A stretch of 64,000 nt of DNA, from the NCBI GenBank assembly GCA_039815685.1, contig JBCBYV010000009.1, forward strand, positions 82,521-146,520, given 5' to 3'. Below the pieces are notes generated by a model that had not been told where the DNA came from, did not search any database, and saw nothing but the letters and a program-made list of their open reading frames with translations. Position numbers and translations under genes: made by a program. This DNA comes from Thermohalobaculum sp039815685 (GTDB lineage: Bacteria > Pseudomonadota > Alphaproteobacteria > Rhodobacterales > Rhodobacteraceae). Of this stretch, positions 52,499 through 61,781 are shown one piece after another; the stretch's first letter is position 1; the number at the start of each line of letters is the position of its first letter.

Positions 52499-55063
52499 TC
52501 AGATGAAGAGCAGCACGCCGTCATCCGTAAGGTTCTCAAGGGCCGCAACCGCGTTCGGCGAATTGGCGATGGCCGAGAACACATCGGTCCGCGAGGTGCC
52601 CGCATCGAGAGAGGCGACGAGAGCGTCGCTGTCCAAACCTTCGATGCCGGCATTCGAGATGAGGGCGTTCACGAACGCTTCGTTACTTAGATCCGACCCG
52701 TTCGCCGCCGCGAACTCGCCGGAGTTCAGGAAGGCGGTGGCGAGTTGGTCGGCATCGAAGACGCCGTTGACGATCCGGCTTGTCCAGTAGGTGCCGCCCT
52801 CGAGATCGTAAGTCCGATCGAGTCCGATCTCATAGTAGCGCGCGACCGCCGCAGCCTCGGCGCCCCTGTTGGCGGTGAGTGCCGTGCTGGCGAACCGGAT
52901 CGTCTCCACGCCGAGGAGGTCCACGGCCTCCTCGCCGTCGCTTACGTTCCAGCCGCCGGCGATCGGCGTGAAGCCGAGCCCGGTGATCTTGCTGTCGATC
53001 GCCACGTTCGGGACACTCACCGGCGCATCGCCGAGGGATGCTGCGGTTGCGTCGCCTGGGAGTTCACTCGAGAACACGCTGTCGGAGCGAAAGTCGAGGT
53101 TCTGTATGCGCTTGTCGACGACGGGCGACGTGTCGACGAGATCTACCGTGGTTTGCCCATCCCGCCCGAACTCAGACAGGAGATACTCGGACAGCGCGTC
53201 CTGCTCAGAGCCATCCGGTGCAATGGTTGCGGCGCCGGTCGCGCTTTCAGTGACGAGGTCGACGCGGTCGGTGGCAGCGGCGATTGCCGGATCGAAACCT
53301 TCCTCGTCGTGGTTTGTCACGGGCAGGCCCGGGCTACCGCCATTCGCCAAGAAGTCGAGCGTCACGATGCGAAAGGTCTCAGTGCTCGACGAAACAACGC
53401 CGTTCTCGGCGAGCGTCGCGATTACCGATCCGGTCGCTTCATCCACGATGGCGGCGTTCACGACCCGGCTGCCGGGCGCCAGCGTCGGGTCGAAGCTGAA
53501 GCGGATGCCCGCGAACTGACCCCAGTCGCCCGCGCTCTCGTCCAGGCTCTCATAATTGGCGACCGTGCTCTCGATGGTCGCCACTATCTGCGCCGCGGTC
53601 AGGCTAAGAAGCGTGAGGCCATTGTTGAAGGCGAGCACGTTGCCGACGTCGTTCTCGCTGATTCCACCAGCCGGCTTGGCGCCCGGCACGCCCTCGGGGG
53701 GCAGACGGACTGGATCGCCCCCGCCGCCCGGCTGCACGATATTCCCGATATTCGCGCGGATGCCGCCACCGTTCTTGAAGGAAGCGACGACCGTGTCGTC
53801 GAACTGCTGCACGTACCAGAGATTGGCGTCGGCTGTGAGGTTGCCGAGATTGGTCTCTTGCGTCCTTACACCGTCCACGCCGCCGCCCGCGCGCTCGGCG
53901 TTCAGGAACTCGGTCGTTACGCCGAAGAAGTTGGACTCGCCCTCTACGATGGTGGCTTCGACCAGTCGCGCGATCTCCACGATCTCGGGATCCGCCATGC
54001 CGGTCGCGCCGACCCGTGCCACGCCTTCATCCGATGTCTCGTAGGCGCCCGAGATCTCGGCGTCGTAGCTCTCGGGAATGATGAAGCCGTTCTCGTCGAA
54101 ATCGATCACGAGGCGGCCGAGATAATTGTAGGCCGCGTCGGTGTTGATGACGGCAACGGGGTTGCCGTCGGCGTCGGTGAAGAAGAGGGGATAGGTATCG
54201 TCCGGCGGCTCGCCGTCGAAGCCAACATCGTTTTGGTCGAGCAGCACATCGTTCGAGCCGCCGGCCATGATGATGTCGACGCCCGAGAGACGGGTTGCAA
54301 GCTCGGTCTCGACTGAAAGCACCTGCTGGTGGCTGAGCAGAATGACCTTGTCGATGTCCTGGTTCGCGGCGAGGAGGGCGTCCACGTCTTCCTGGATCGT
54401 GGCGGCGAGCGCGTCGAACCCAGTGTCGGTGTCAGGAACGCCGAGCCCCGCCGGCGTCACGACGACATCACTGCCCGGGCTCGTCAGACCGTCATCGATG
54501 GCCGGCGTCGTGGATGCGACGATGCCGATGCGCTCGCCGCTATCGGTCGTGATCACCACCCATTCGGCGATGCTGTTCGGAACCGTTCCTGCTTCCGCGC
54601 CGTTGCCAACGACGAGCGGGGCAAGGTTCGGATCGGCGGAGAAGTCCACATTGCCCGTAAGATATGGGAACGCCGTGCCAGTAAAGTCCCGTGCGCCGTC
54701 CGGCGCTTCGAAGCCCTCGCCCGAGATGAGCTGGCCGATGATCTCGGTGCCTTGGTCGAATTCGTGGTTGCCGAAGGAGATGGCCTGGATGCCAAGCTCG
54801 TTCTGGATCTCGATGTCAGCAGCACCCGGGATGCCGTAGATCGACGTCGACGCCTCGTAGAAGAGACCCGGGATCCACGCGTCACCAGATGACAGGAACA
54901 GCGTGTCGGCGTAGCCAGCAGTGCCGTCGCCATCGATGTCCTCGGCGCTCAGCACATTGTAGATAGCGGAGAGGTTCGGCGCGAGCTCGACTGAGGTGGT
55001 GTTCGCCTCCTGGTCGGAGAGGTGGAAGAGCTGGAGGGTGAAGTTGTTCTCGAAATCGTTCAT
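52499..55063 (-). CDS. 5'-nucleotidase/alkaline-phosphatase-like protein with DUF4214-like C-terminus
   Basis: An 854-residue, acidic protein. The N-terminal metallophosphatase part has SSGDAWIPG, SFGNHEFDQG and LLSHQQV, but the usual NDxH is SDQE and the usual GHTH is GGSND, so two histidine ligands are replaced. I recall an atypical phosphatase subfamily with GGSN in that place. The 5'-nucleotidase C-terminal domain follows (TNLGNLTADANLWY; KNGGGIRANIG). Residues ~735-854 resemble DUF4214 (YYEIGLDR ... YWTSRIVNG ... LATAFLNSGEF ... LSNEAFVNALI). It has no signal peptide and ends DDGVLLFI, as type I secretion substrates often do. No transporter genes adjoin it. Confidence 0.85.
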   Translation of the reverse strand: MNDFENNFTLQLFHLSDQEANTTSVELAPNLSAIYNVLSAEDIDGDGTAGYADTLFLSSGDAWIPGLFYEASTSIYGIPGAADIEIQNELGIQAISFGNHEFDQGTEIIGQLISGEGFEAPDGARDFTGTAFPYLTGNVDFSADPNLAPLVVGNGAEAGTVPNSIAEWVVITTDSGERIGIVASTTPAIDDGLTSPGSDVVVTPAGLGVPDTDTGFDALAATIQEDVDALLAANQDIDKVILLSHQQVLSVETELATRLSGVDIIMAGGSNDVLLDQNDVGFDGEPPDDTYPLFFTDADGNPVAVINTDAAYNYLGRLVIDFDENGFIIPESYDAEISGAYETSDEGVARVGATGMADPEIVEIARLVEATIVEGESNFFGVTTEFLNAERAGGGVDGVRTQETNLGNLTADANLWYVQQFDDTVVASFKNGGGIRANIGNIVQPGGGGDPVRLPPEGVPGAKPAGGISENDVGNVLAFNNGLTLLSLTAAQIVATIESTVANYESLDESAGDWGQFAGIRFSFDPTLAPGSRVVNAAIVDEATGSVIATLAENGVVSSSTETFRIVTLDFLANGGSPGLPVTNHDEEGFDPAIAAATDRVDLVTESATGAATIAPDGSEQDALSEYLLSEFGRDGQTTVDLVDTSPVVDKRIQNLDFRSDSVFSSELPGDATAASLGDAPVSVPNVAIDSKITGLGFTPIAGGWNVSDGEEAVDLLGVETIRFASTALTANRGAEAAAVARYYEIGLDRTYDLEGGTYWTSRIVNGVFDADQLATAFLNSGEFAAANGSDLSNEAFVNALISNAGIEGLDSDALVASLDAGTSRTDVFSAIANSPNAVAALENLTDDGVLLFI

Positions 55064-55211
55064 CGCCGCGACCTTTGGCTGTCCTGTCCCCGATCCGCGT
55101 AGCTGGCACGCGCCACGACACGAGATCGCGAGGACGCGTATGCGAGCGCGATGACGACTGAGCGACAGTTTGAAAACAGAAGCGTGAGAAGCGCGGCCGA
55201 AACGCCGTGGA

Positions 55212-55907
55212 TCAGATCATGATCCGGCTACCGGGTTCGATGGGGCGGGCTAGGGCTTCGGTCAGCCGGCGGGCCGCCTCGTCGATGCTGGTGAGCGCTT
55301 CGCGGTTGTCGCCGGGGAAGAATTTCGAGCGGAGGGCCGTGGGCATCGCGGGCGGCACGATCTCCGCCACGGTGTAGTCGCGTCTGACCTCCGCGGCCCA
55401 GGCGCGCGCAAGCGCGGATTGTGCGGCCTTGGTGGCCGTGTAGGCGCCCCAGAACGGCTCCGGCGCCTGCGCATCGGCGGCGACGACGGCCACGCCGCGC
55501 GGTGCAAGGCGCAGCAGCGGATCGACCATGCGCACGAGCCGCTGGAACGCCTTCACATTGATGGCCCAGGCCTTCTCGAGATCTTTCTCAAGGATATGCG
55601 CGGCCGGCTCGAGCTGTGGGCCGAAGGTCGCGGTGTGAAGCCAGAGATCGACGCGCTGGAAGCGCGCGTGCAGCGCCTGTGCCATGCGCTGGATGCCAGG
55701 GTCGTCCGTGATGTCGAGGGGCACCAGCGTCGCGCCATCCGCCCCGCCCGCCTCGCGCACACGGTCGTCAAGCTCCTCGAGCCCGCCGAGCGTGCGGGCG
55801 ACCGCCACCACATGCGCGCCCTCGGTCGCAAAGGCGCGGGCGGCCGCGAAGCCGAACCCGCGCGAGGCGCCGGTCACGAGCGCTACTTTGTTGTCGAGCA
55901 ATGCCAT
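55212..55907 (-). CDS. short-chain dehydrogenase/reductase (YciK-like)
   Basis: A 231-residue Rossmann protein: nucleotide loop ALVTGASRGFGFAAARAFA, LDITDD and YTATKAAQ with the catalytic Tyr-x-x-x-Lys. The position about 13 residues before the Tyr, normally Ser, is Ala (VAVVAADAQAPEPFWGAY), so the catalytic set is incomplete. Overall pattern is closest to YciK-type SDRs (WGAYTATK; FPGDN). Substrate unknown. Confidence 0.85.
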   Translation of the reverse strand: MALLDNKVALVTGASRGFGFAAARAFATEGAHVVAVARTLGGLEELDDRVREAGGADGATLVPLDITDDPGIQRMAQALHARFQRVDLWLHTATFGPQLEPAAHILEKDLEKAWAINVKAFQRLVRMVDPLLRLAPRGVAVVAADAQAPEPFWGAYTATKAAQSALARAWAAEVRRDYTVAEIVPPAMPTALRSKFFPGDNREALTSIDEAARRLTEALARPIEPGSRIMI

Positions 55908-55991
55908 GGCGCGCCCTTACGCCATCCGTTCCGCACAGGGAAGCGGCGACCCGAGAGACAGTCGTGCCACTGGTGCGCTCGCGCCTATCCG

Positions 55992-56711
55992 TCAGCGCGC
56001 CGCGGTCTTCTCTGCCGCCGGCGCGAGCATGGTCGGAGCGGGCCGAGCCTGCGGCTGTGCGACCGCGCCGCGCGCATCGGTGAGCTGTGCTTCGGCCCGC
56101 TCCTGATTCTCGCGCAGCCGGTTCGTGATCAGCCGCGTCAGAAAAAACCCGAAGGCGGGGTTCTCGTGGAAGAGGCGTTCGACCTTGCCACGCGTCAGCA
56201 CGCAGATCTCGCAGGGCTCGATACACTGAACAGTGGCCATGCGCCGGCCGTCCCCGGCGAAGAGGCCGATCTCACCGACAAGCTCGCCGGGCTCGAGCGT
56301 CTTCTCCACCTCCTTCAGCAGGACGCGACCGCTGGCGAGGTAGAACATGAAATCCGCGGCATCGCCCTTGCGGAACAACACCTCGCCGGAGAGGCAGCGG
56401 CGGCGTTCCATGAAAGGGATCAGATGGTCGACGCTCACATCGCCCCGCGCCGCTGCCCGAACGCGGTTCCTCAGCCGGATCTGCTGTGCCGTGCGGACGA
56501 TGTTGAGGGGCAGGAGGGCGGCATGGAGGATGAGAACGGGGAGCAAATCGGCGCCGATGCCGTAGGCGATGAAGGCCATATTCGAGAGGATCGCAAGCAC
56601 GCGCAGCGGGATCAGCGTCTTCATGCAGAAGGTCAGGAAGACGAGGGCTGAGGCGAGGTAGCCGGCGATCTCAGCCCACTGTGTCAGGGCATCGAGGATC
56701 ATCGCATCCAC
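55992..56711 (-). CDS. membrane protein with C-terminal cyclic-nucleotide-binding domain (Popeye-like)
   Basis: A 239-residue protein. Residues ~12-75 form three hydrophobic helices (AGYLASALVFLTFCMKTLIP; RVLAILSNMAFIAYGIGA; LLPVLILHAALLPLNIVR). From ~90 a cNMP-binding beta-roll follows, with phosphate-cassette region EPGELVGEIGLFAGDGRRMA. There is no helix-turn-helix, so it is not a Crp-type regulator. Three helices before a cNMP domain recall animal Popeye proteins and their bacterial relatives (from memory). GTG 56711 assumed; ATG 56702 is the alternative. Confidence 0.8.
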   Translation of the reverse strand: MDAMILDALTQWAEIAGYLASALVFLTFCMKTLIPLRVLAILSNMAFIAYGIGADLLPVLILHAALLPLNIVRTAQQIRLRNRVRAAARGDVSVDHLIPFMERRRCLSGEVLFRKGDAADFMFYLASGRVLLKEVEKTLEPGELVGEIGLFAGDGRRMATVQCIEPCEICVLTRGKVERLFHENPAFGFFLTRLITNRLRENQERAEAQLTDARGAVAQPQARPAPTMLAPAAEKTAAR

Positions 56712-56924
56712 CGTGCTTACTCGCCACCGCCGTCACACTCGATCAGCTACTACGGTAGGCGCGGGCTGCCGTTGCGGCAACCGCAACGCGCGGCGGCTGC
56801 TGCGACCAATGATCCGGCGACGATGGGCGCGGGGTGTCACGCGATCGCACGCGATGCGGCGCATTTTGCTTCGGCCGTCTGGTCGCGATAGGGGAGGTCG
56901 GACGTAGGACGAGGGATAGTGGCG

Positions 56925-57800
56925 ATGGGTGTGACGATCCTGGATGGCGGTCTGGGGCAGGAACTGGTGGCGCGCAGTTGCGCCGAGCCCACGCCGCTCT
57001 GGTCGACGCGGGTCATGCTCGATGAGCCGGCGCTCGTGCGCGAGGTGCATGACGCCTATTTCGCCGCCGGGGCCGAGATCGCGACGGCGAACACCTACGC
57101 GGTGCATCACGACCGTCTGCAGCAGGCCGGCATCGACGAGCGGTTCGAGGAGCTGCATCGCACCGCCTGCCGCATGGCTTGCGAGGCGCGGGACGCACAT
57201 GGGTCGGGTCGCGTGGCCGGGGCGCTCGGGCCGATCGGCTGGTCCTACCGGCCCGACCTCGCCCCGCCAGCCGCCGCTGCTGCCACCGCCTATGCCGAGA
57301 TTGCGGCGATCCAGGCGGCGCATGTCGACCTCTTCATCTGCGAGACGATGGCGAGCGTCGATCAGGCGCGTGGCGCGCTTCTGGGCCTGCAGGGCGCGGG
57401 GCGCCCCGTCTGGCTCGCCATCAGCACGATGGAGGAGGACGGGACGCGGCTGCGCTCGGGCGAGCCGGTGAACGACGTCTTCGGTGTCATCGACACCTTC
57501 AAGCCCGAGGCAGTGCTGGTGAACTGCACCGCACCCGAGGTGATCACCGACAGCCTGCGGGTGCTCCGCGATCACGGCGTCACGCTGGGCGCCTATGGCA
57601 ACGGGTTCACGCGCATCGCCGAGGATTACAAGACGAGCACTGCGACCGTCAGCCAGCTTCAGGCGCGCCAGGATATGACACCCGCACGCTATGCCGATAT
57701 TGCGGAGGAGTGGGTGACGCTCGGCGCGACGCTGATCGGCGGCTGCTGCGAGATCGGACCCGCCCATATCGCCGAGCTGAAGGCCCGCTTCGTCGCCTGA
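56925..57800 (+). CDS. homocysteine S-methyltransferase family protein
   Basis: A 291-residue TIM-barrel enzyme. The zinc-binding cysteines are visible as VNCTAPEVI and the C-terminal GGCCEIGP. The N-terminus TILDGGLGQELVARS is standard for the family. Members transfer a methyl group from S-methylmethionine or betaine-type donors to homocysteine; the donor here is not determined. ATG 56925 is chosen because GAGGG lies 9 bases upstream; GTG 56919 is too close to it. Confidence 0.9.
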   Translation: MGVTILDGGLGQELVARSCAEPTPLWSTRVMLDEPALVREVHDAYFAAGAEIATANTYAVHHDRLQQAGIDERFEELHRTACRMACEARDAHGSGRVAGALGPIGWSYRPDLAPPAAAAATAYAEIAAIQAAHVDLFICETMASVDQARGALLGLQGAGRPVWLAISTMEEDGTRLRSGEPVNDVFGVIDTFKPEAVLVNCTAPEVITDSLRVLRDHGVTLGAYGNGFTRIAEDYKTSTATVSQLQARQDMTPARYADIAEEWVTLGATLIGGCCEIGPAHIAELKARFVA

Positions 57801-57803
57801 TCG

Positions 57804-57819
57804 GCCCGCTTCTGCGGGC
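57804..57819. terminator. hairpin between convergent methyltransferase gene and purF
   Basis: GCCCGC/GCGGGC with a TTCT loop lies directly after the methyltransferase stop and 18 bases from the purF stop. GTCTCGTCTT follows on the plus strand, only mildly T-rich. Confidence 0.5.
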
Positions 57820-57837
57820 GTCTCGTCTTACAGGCGC

Positions 57838-59340
57838 CTAGGCGGGGGCCGCCTCAGGTATCTTCAGCGCGCCACGCCGTTCGGCATCGATCGGCTTGAT
57901 CGGATAGTCGCCGGAGAAGCACGCGTCGCAAAAGCGCGGCTTGCCCGCATCGCGCCCCATGGTCTCACCCGCCGCGCGGTAGAGCCCGTCGAGCGAGACG
58001 AAGCGGAGCGAGGTGACGCCCAGATGGTCCCGGATCTCCTCCTCGCTCATCCTGGCGGCGAGGAGCTTTTCGCGGTTCGGCGTATCCACCCCGTAGAAGC
58101 AGGGCCATTTGGTGGGGGGAGAGGCGATGCGGAAATGAACCTCCGCCGCCCCGGCATCCAGCAGCATGTCCTTAATCTTCCGGCTGGTCGTGCCGCGCAC
58201 CACGCTGTCATCGACCAGAATGACGCGCCGGTCGCGCACGACGGCGCGGTTGATGTTGAGCTTGAGGCGGACGCCCATGTCCCGGATCTGGTCGGTCGGC
58301 TCGATGAAGGTGCGGCCCACATACTGGTTCTTGATGATCCCCATGGCGTAGGGGATGCCGCTTTCCTGACTGTAGCCGATGGCGGCTGGCGTGCCGCTGT
58401 CCGGCACGGGGCAGACGAGATCGGCCTCCACCGGCGCCTCGCGCGCGAGCTCCACGCCGATGCGGCGCCGCGCCTCGTAGACGCTCGTGCCGCCGATCAG
58501 GCTGTCAGGGCGCGAGAAGTAGACGTATTCGAAGACGCAGAAGCGGGAGCGCTTGGGCTCGAAGGGTCTCGTGCTCTCGATCCCGCCCTCGGAGATGATG
58601 ACCATCTCGCCGGGCTCGACCTCGCGAATGAAGTCGGCGCCCACGATATCGAGCGCGCAGGTCTCGGAGGCAAGAATGTAACCGTCGCCGCCCGGCCCTC
58701 GATGCGTCGCCATGCGGCCGAGGACGAGGGGGCGGACGCCCAGCGGGTCGCGCACGCCGATGATCTTCGAGCGGGTCATGGCGATGACGCTGAAGGCGCC
58801 CTCCACGAGGCGCAGCGCGTCTTTCATGCGTTCGGGGATCGTCTTCTGGATCGAGCGCGCCATCAGGTGGACGATGCACTCCGTGTCCGAGCTCGACTGG
58901 AAGATCGAGCCGCGTTCGATGAGCTGTGCCCGCAGCTCATCGGCATTCGTGAGGTTGCCGTTATGGGCGATGGCGCAGGAGCCGAGGGCGAACTCGGCAT
59001 AGAGCGGCTGGGTCTCCCGCAGCGACGCCATCTTGCCGCCCGCCGTGGAGTATCGCGTGTGTCCGATCGCGATGCGCCCGGGCAGGGCGTCCATGACCGG
59101 CTGCTTGGTGAAATTGTCGCGCACGAGGCCGAAGCGGCGGACCGTGTTGAAGCCGGTCTCCGGGTGGTAGGCGGCGATGCCGGCCGATTCCTGACCCCGG
59201 TGTTGCAGCGCGTGAAGGCCGAGGGCGACGTAATTGGCCGCCTCATCCACGCCCAGGAGCCCGTAGACGCCGCATTCCTCATGTAACGCGTCGTCGTCCC
59301 ACGGCGCGTCCCCGCCATGGTCTCCGTCGTCCATGTCCAT
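57838..59340 (-). CDS. purF: amidophosphoribosyltransferase
   Basis: A 500-residue enzyme catalysing the first committed step of purine synthesis. The glutaminase nucleophile follows HEE as C23, implying removal of a 22-residue propeptide. Glutaminase segments HTRYSTAGG and AHNGNLTNADEL are present, and the PRPP loop is VILVDDSVVRGTT. Cysteines at ASETCALD, PCFYGVDT and FCDACFSGDYP match the four [4Fe-4S] ligands of the Bacillus-type enzyme. ATG 59340 is chosen; the upstream extension is basic and unlike PurF. Confidence 0.96.
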   Translation of the reverse strand: MDMDDGDHGGDAPWDDDALHEECGVYGLLGVDEAANYVALGLHALQHRGQESAGIAAYHPETGFNTVRRFGLVRDNFTKQPVMDALPGRIAIGHTRYSTAGGKMASLRETQPLYAEFALGSCAIAHNGNLTNADELRAQLIERGSIFQSSSDTECIVHLMARSIQKTIPERMKDALRLVEGAFSVIAMTRSKIIGVRDPLGVRPLVLGRMATHRGPGGDGYILASETCALDIVGADFIREVEPGEMVIISEGGIESTRPFEPKRSRFCVFEYVYFSRPDSLIGGTSVYEARRRIGVELAREAPVEADLVCPVPDSGTPAAIGYSQESGIPYAMGIIKNQYVGRTFIEPTDQIRDMGVRLKLNINRAVVRDRRVILVDDSVVRGTTSRKIKDMLLDAGAAEVHFRIASPPTKWPCFYGVDTPNREKLLAARMSEEEIRDHLGVTSLRFVSLDGLYRAAGETMGRDAGKPRFCDACFSGDYPIKPIDAERRGALKIPEAAPA

Positions 59341-59453
59341 GATCGGGCTCCGTGACACGCGCCGCCTTACGAGCCGGATATAGCGGGCGGGCCGGTCGCT
59401 GTCATCACATCGTCGCGAAAGTCGGGCTCGTTTCCGTGGCATAGCTTGCCCGC

Positions 59454-60332
59454 CTATTCACTGGGCAGAACGCGGGCCCAGTACTCGGTAAAGCGGTGGT
59501 CGGCGGTGAAGAACGAATAGTCCGGCCGATCCTCGACGATGGCGGCGAAACGGTCGGCATAATCGCCGGGCGCATCGTCGATCCACATGCCGAGAAGGAG
59601 GGCGGAGGGCAGGGTGTTCTCCTCCGAGATCGTGAGGAGGGCACCGCGCGGATGCGGCGCGACCTCGAAGGTTGCGATGGTCACGGCGCCGCCGTCGAGA
59701 TCGCTGCCGAAGCCCACATTTCGGGCCTGCACCTTGAAGTACGCACCCGGCCGATGCTCGAGGGTGATGGCCTCGGCGATGGCCGGTTCCTCACCGGCGA
59801 GGGAGTGCATGTAGAGAAGGGCGCGTGCGGGGTTTTCCGGGTCGCGCTCGATCCGTTCGAGCTCGGGATGCCATTTCGGCTCGGTCCCCGCCCCCTCGTC
59901 ATTGGCGAAGAGCTCGAGCGCCTCGGCCGGCGGCAGGGCGACCGCTGCGCGCCCGCGCACCGCCTGGGTCAGCTTGCCGAGCGGAAGGGAGACCATGATG
60001 AGGGCGCGAAAGAGGCCGAGCACGGTGCCGAGGATCAGGGCCGCCGCGTGGAAGCCCCAGCCGCTGAGATCGAAGAGCGTGGCGCTCGCGAGGGCAGTCG
60101 CGAAATACCCCATCGCAAGCCCGCTCGTCATGCCGCGCCAGGACGGCATGGCTGCGACCCAGACCGCGGTCGCCGTCGCGGTGCCGGCCATGACGGCGAG
60201 GAGGGCCACCGGATCGCCGCCGCCGGTCGCCAGGGTCCAGGCCAGACCCGCGAGTAGGGCAGTCGCGGCCAGACGGCGCCGCTGTCGCCAGGCGCGCTGC
60301 AGGGCGCACGCCGTTACTGCTTGAAAGTCCAT
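59454..60332 (-). CDS. hypothetical membrane protein
   Basis: A 292-residue protein. The first ~130 residues contain four hydrophobic helices (LAATALLAGLAWTLA, DPVALLAVMAGTATATAVWV, GLAMGYFATALASATLFDL, AALILGTVLGLFRALIMVSL). The C-terminal ~150 residues are soluble, with a beta-rich pattern that could be SRPBCC-like (TIATFEVAPHPRGALLTISE). No family recognised. It lies with the porin between cvpA and purF. Confidence 0.68.
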   Translation of the reverse strand: MDFQAVTACALQRAWRQRRRLAATALLAGLAWTLATGGGDPVALLAVMAGTATATAVWVAAMPSWRGMTSGLAMGYFATALASATLFDLSGWGFHAAALILGTVLGLFRALIMVSLPLGKLTQAVRGRAAVALPPAEALELFANDEGAGTEPKWHPELERIERDPENPARALLYMHSLAGEEPAIAEAITLEHRPGAYFKVQARNVGFGSDLDGGAVTIATFEVAPHPRGALLTISEENTLPSALLLGMWIDDAPGDYADRFAAIVEDRPDYSFFTADHRFTEYWARVLPSE

Positions 60333-60453
60333 CGGTCCGCACCCCTCGTCCGATGACCCGACCGCTACCGGGCTCCCCAAACCCCGAATACCCGGAAGCG
60401 ACCGTGACTGGAAGCGAGAGCGTGTCTCGGCGCTGTGTCCACCATCCCGAGAG

Positions 60454-60486
60454 CCGCCATCCCTCGGCCCCGTCGAGGGATGGCGG
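60454..60486 (-). terminator. strong hairpin downstream of the porin gene
   Basis: CCGCCATCCCTCG/CGAGGGATGGCGG is a perfect 13-bp stem with a 7-base loop, starting 19 bases after the porin stop on the minus strand. No T-run follows. Stem length makes it the strongest simple hairpin in the window; it probably protects or ends the porin mRNA. Confidence 0.65.
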
Positions 60487-60505
60487 AGGCAGCGCGGAGC
60501 TCCCC

Positions 60506-61627
60506 TCAGAAGCCGATGGCGATACCGGTGCCGATGATGAAGCCGTCCACATCGTCGCCGTCGCCACCCGCGTCGCCGATATCCTCCTCGAAATCGACAT
60601 AGGCGCCGTAGATGCCGACATCGACACCTTCAGCAACGTTGTAGGTCACGCCGACAAGATATTGATCGAGCTCCTCATCTGCGCCGACCAGGAAGTTCTC
60701 ATCGTCGAGGTTCTCGCCGTTCATGTAGGTGAAGGATGCGCTCCAGGGGCCGGTCTCGTAGCTGATGCCGACATCGAAGGCCGTGCCGTCGGAAAGCTCC
60801 GTGTTGTTCTGCTCGGCAAAGGAGCCGCCGATCGTGACGCCAGCAATGCCGAGATTGATGCCCGCGCCATAGATCTGCGGGTTCTCAGCACCCGGAATGT
60901 CGTTGAACGCGATGCCCCAGCGGCCGGAGACGGCGACCGTCACCGGATCGAACTCCGCGACGTAGTTCACGCCCACATCGAAGATGTTGTTGAGTTCGTC
61001 GCCGTTGAGATCGACCTGGCTGTTGTCGTCCTCCAGCGGGTCGCGGGCGTAGGACAGGCCGAGCTGGAAGCCCGCAAGGCGCGGCGTGAAATAGGTGAAG
61101 CGCTGGGCGTTGTCGTTCCCGCCGTTCTCGATGAAGGTCGAGTTGAGCGTGCCGAGCCCGGTGTCGGAGCCTGTGAGGAGCGGCCCCGCCTCGCCGTCGA
61201 ACGGAATGAAATCGCCCGTCTGACCGTCGTTGATGTTGAGGAAGGTGACGTCCGGTGCCGCGAAGGACATCGTGTAGGCGCCCGAGACACGGCTGCCGAG
61301 CTCGACCATGCCGAAGGCGCTGTCGATGAACATGTAGGATTCGTCGATCTGGTCCTCGTCATCGGTGGTCGCCTCGAGCACCACGACGCCGCCGATTTCG
61401 ATGCCGCTGTCGAGATCGATCTTCGCGCGGAACTCGATTCCGCCCTCGGTCTTCACATCGACGCCGTCGAAATCCTCGCCGCTCAGATTTGCGACGTCGC
61501 TGCTGCCATAGCCGATAAGGACCTCATAGTCGCCGCCGACGCCCACCTCGAATTCGGCGGCCAAGGCCGAGCCTGCACCGAGCACTAGCGCGAGGGCGCT
61601 GCTTGCCGCGATTGCTTGTCTGATCAT
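60506..61627 (-). CDS. outer-membrane porin
   Basis: A 373-residue secreted beta-barrel protein. The signal peptide MIRQAIAASSALALVLGAGS ALAA is followed by alternating hydrophobic/polar strands rich in Asp, Gly and Tyr, and the protein ends with the typical hydrophobic-aromatic residue pattern (IGTGIAIGF, C-terminal Phe) recognised by the BAM complex. Length and composition match Rhodobacterales general porins. A GGTGAG precedes the ATG. Expected to form trimeric channels for small solutes. Confidence 0.9.
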   Translation of the reverse strand: MIRQAIAASSALALVLGAGSALAAEFEVGVGGDYEVLIGYGSSDVANLSGEDFDGVDVKTEGGIEFRAKIDLDSGIEIGGVVVLEATTDDEDQIDESYMFIDSAFGMVELGSRVSGAYTMSFAAPDVTFLNINDGQTGDFIPFDGEAGPLLTGSDTGLGTLNSTFIENGGNDNAQRFTYFTPRLAGFQLGLSYARDPLEDDNSQVDLNGDELNNIFDVGVNYVAEFDPVTVAVSGRWGIAFNDIPGAENPQIYGAGINLGIAGVTIGGSFAEQNNTELSDGTAFDVGISYETGPWSASFTYMNGENLDDENFLVGADEELDQYLVGVTYNVAEGVDVGIYGAYVDFEEDIGDAGGDGDDVDGFIIGTGIAIGF

Positions 61628-61781
61628 GTCTCACCGTGTCCCATGCCAAAGCCATTGGTGGCTTTCTGGCCGGTGCCGGGACCGATCGACACGCTGCTGG
61701 ATGGCTCAGCTTGCTACTCACAGGGGCCTGAGAAGGACAAGGAAGATAATGCGCTGGCGTATGCGCTAGGGGGTCACAGGG

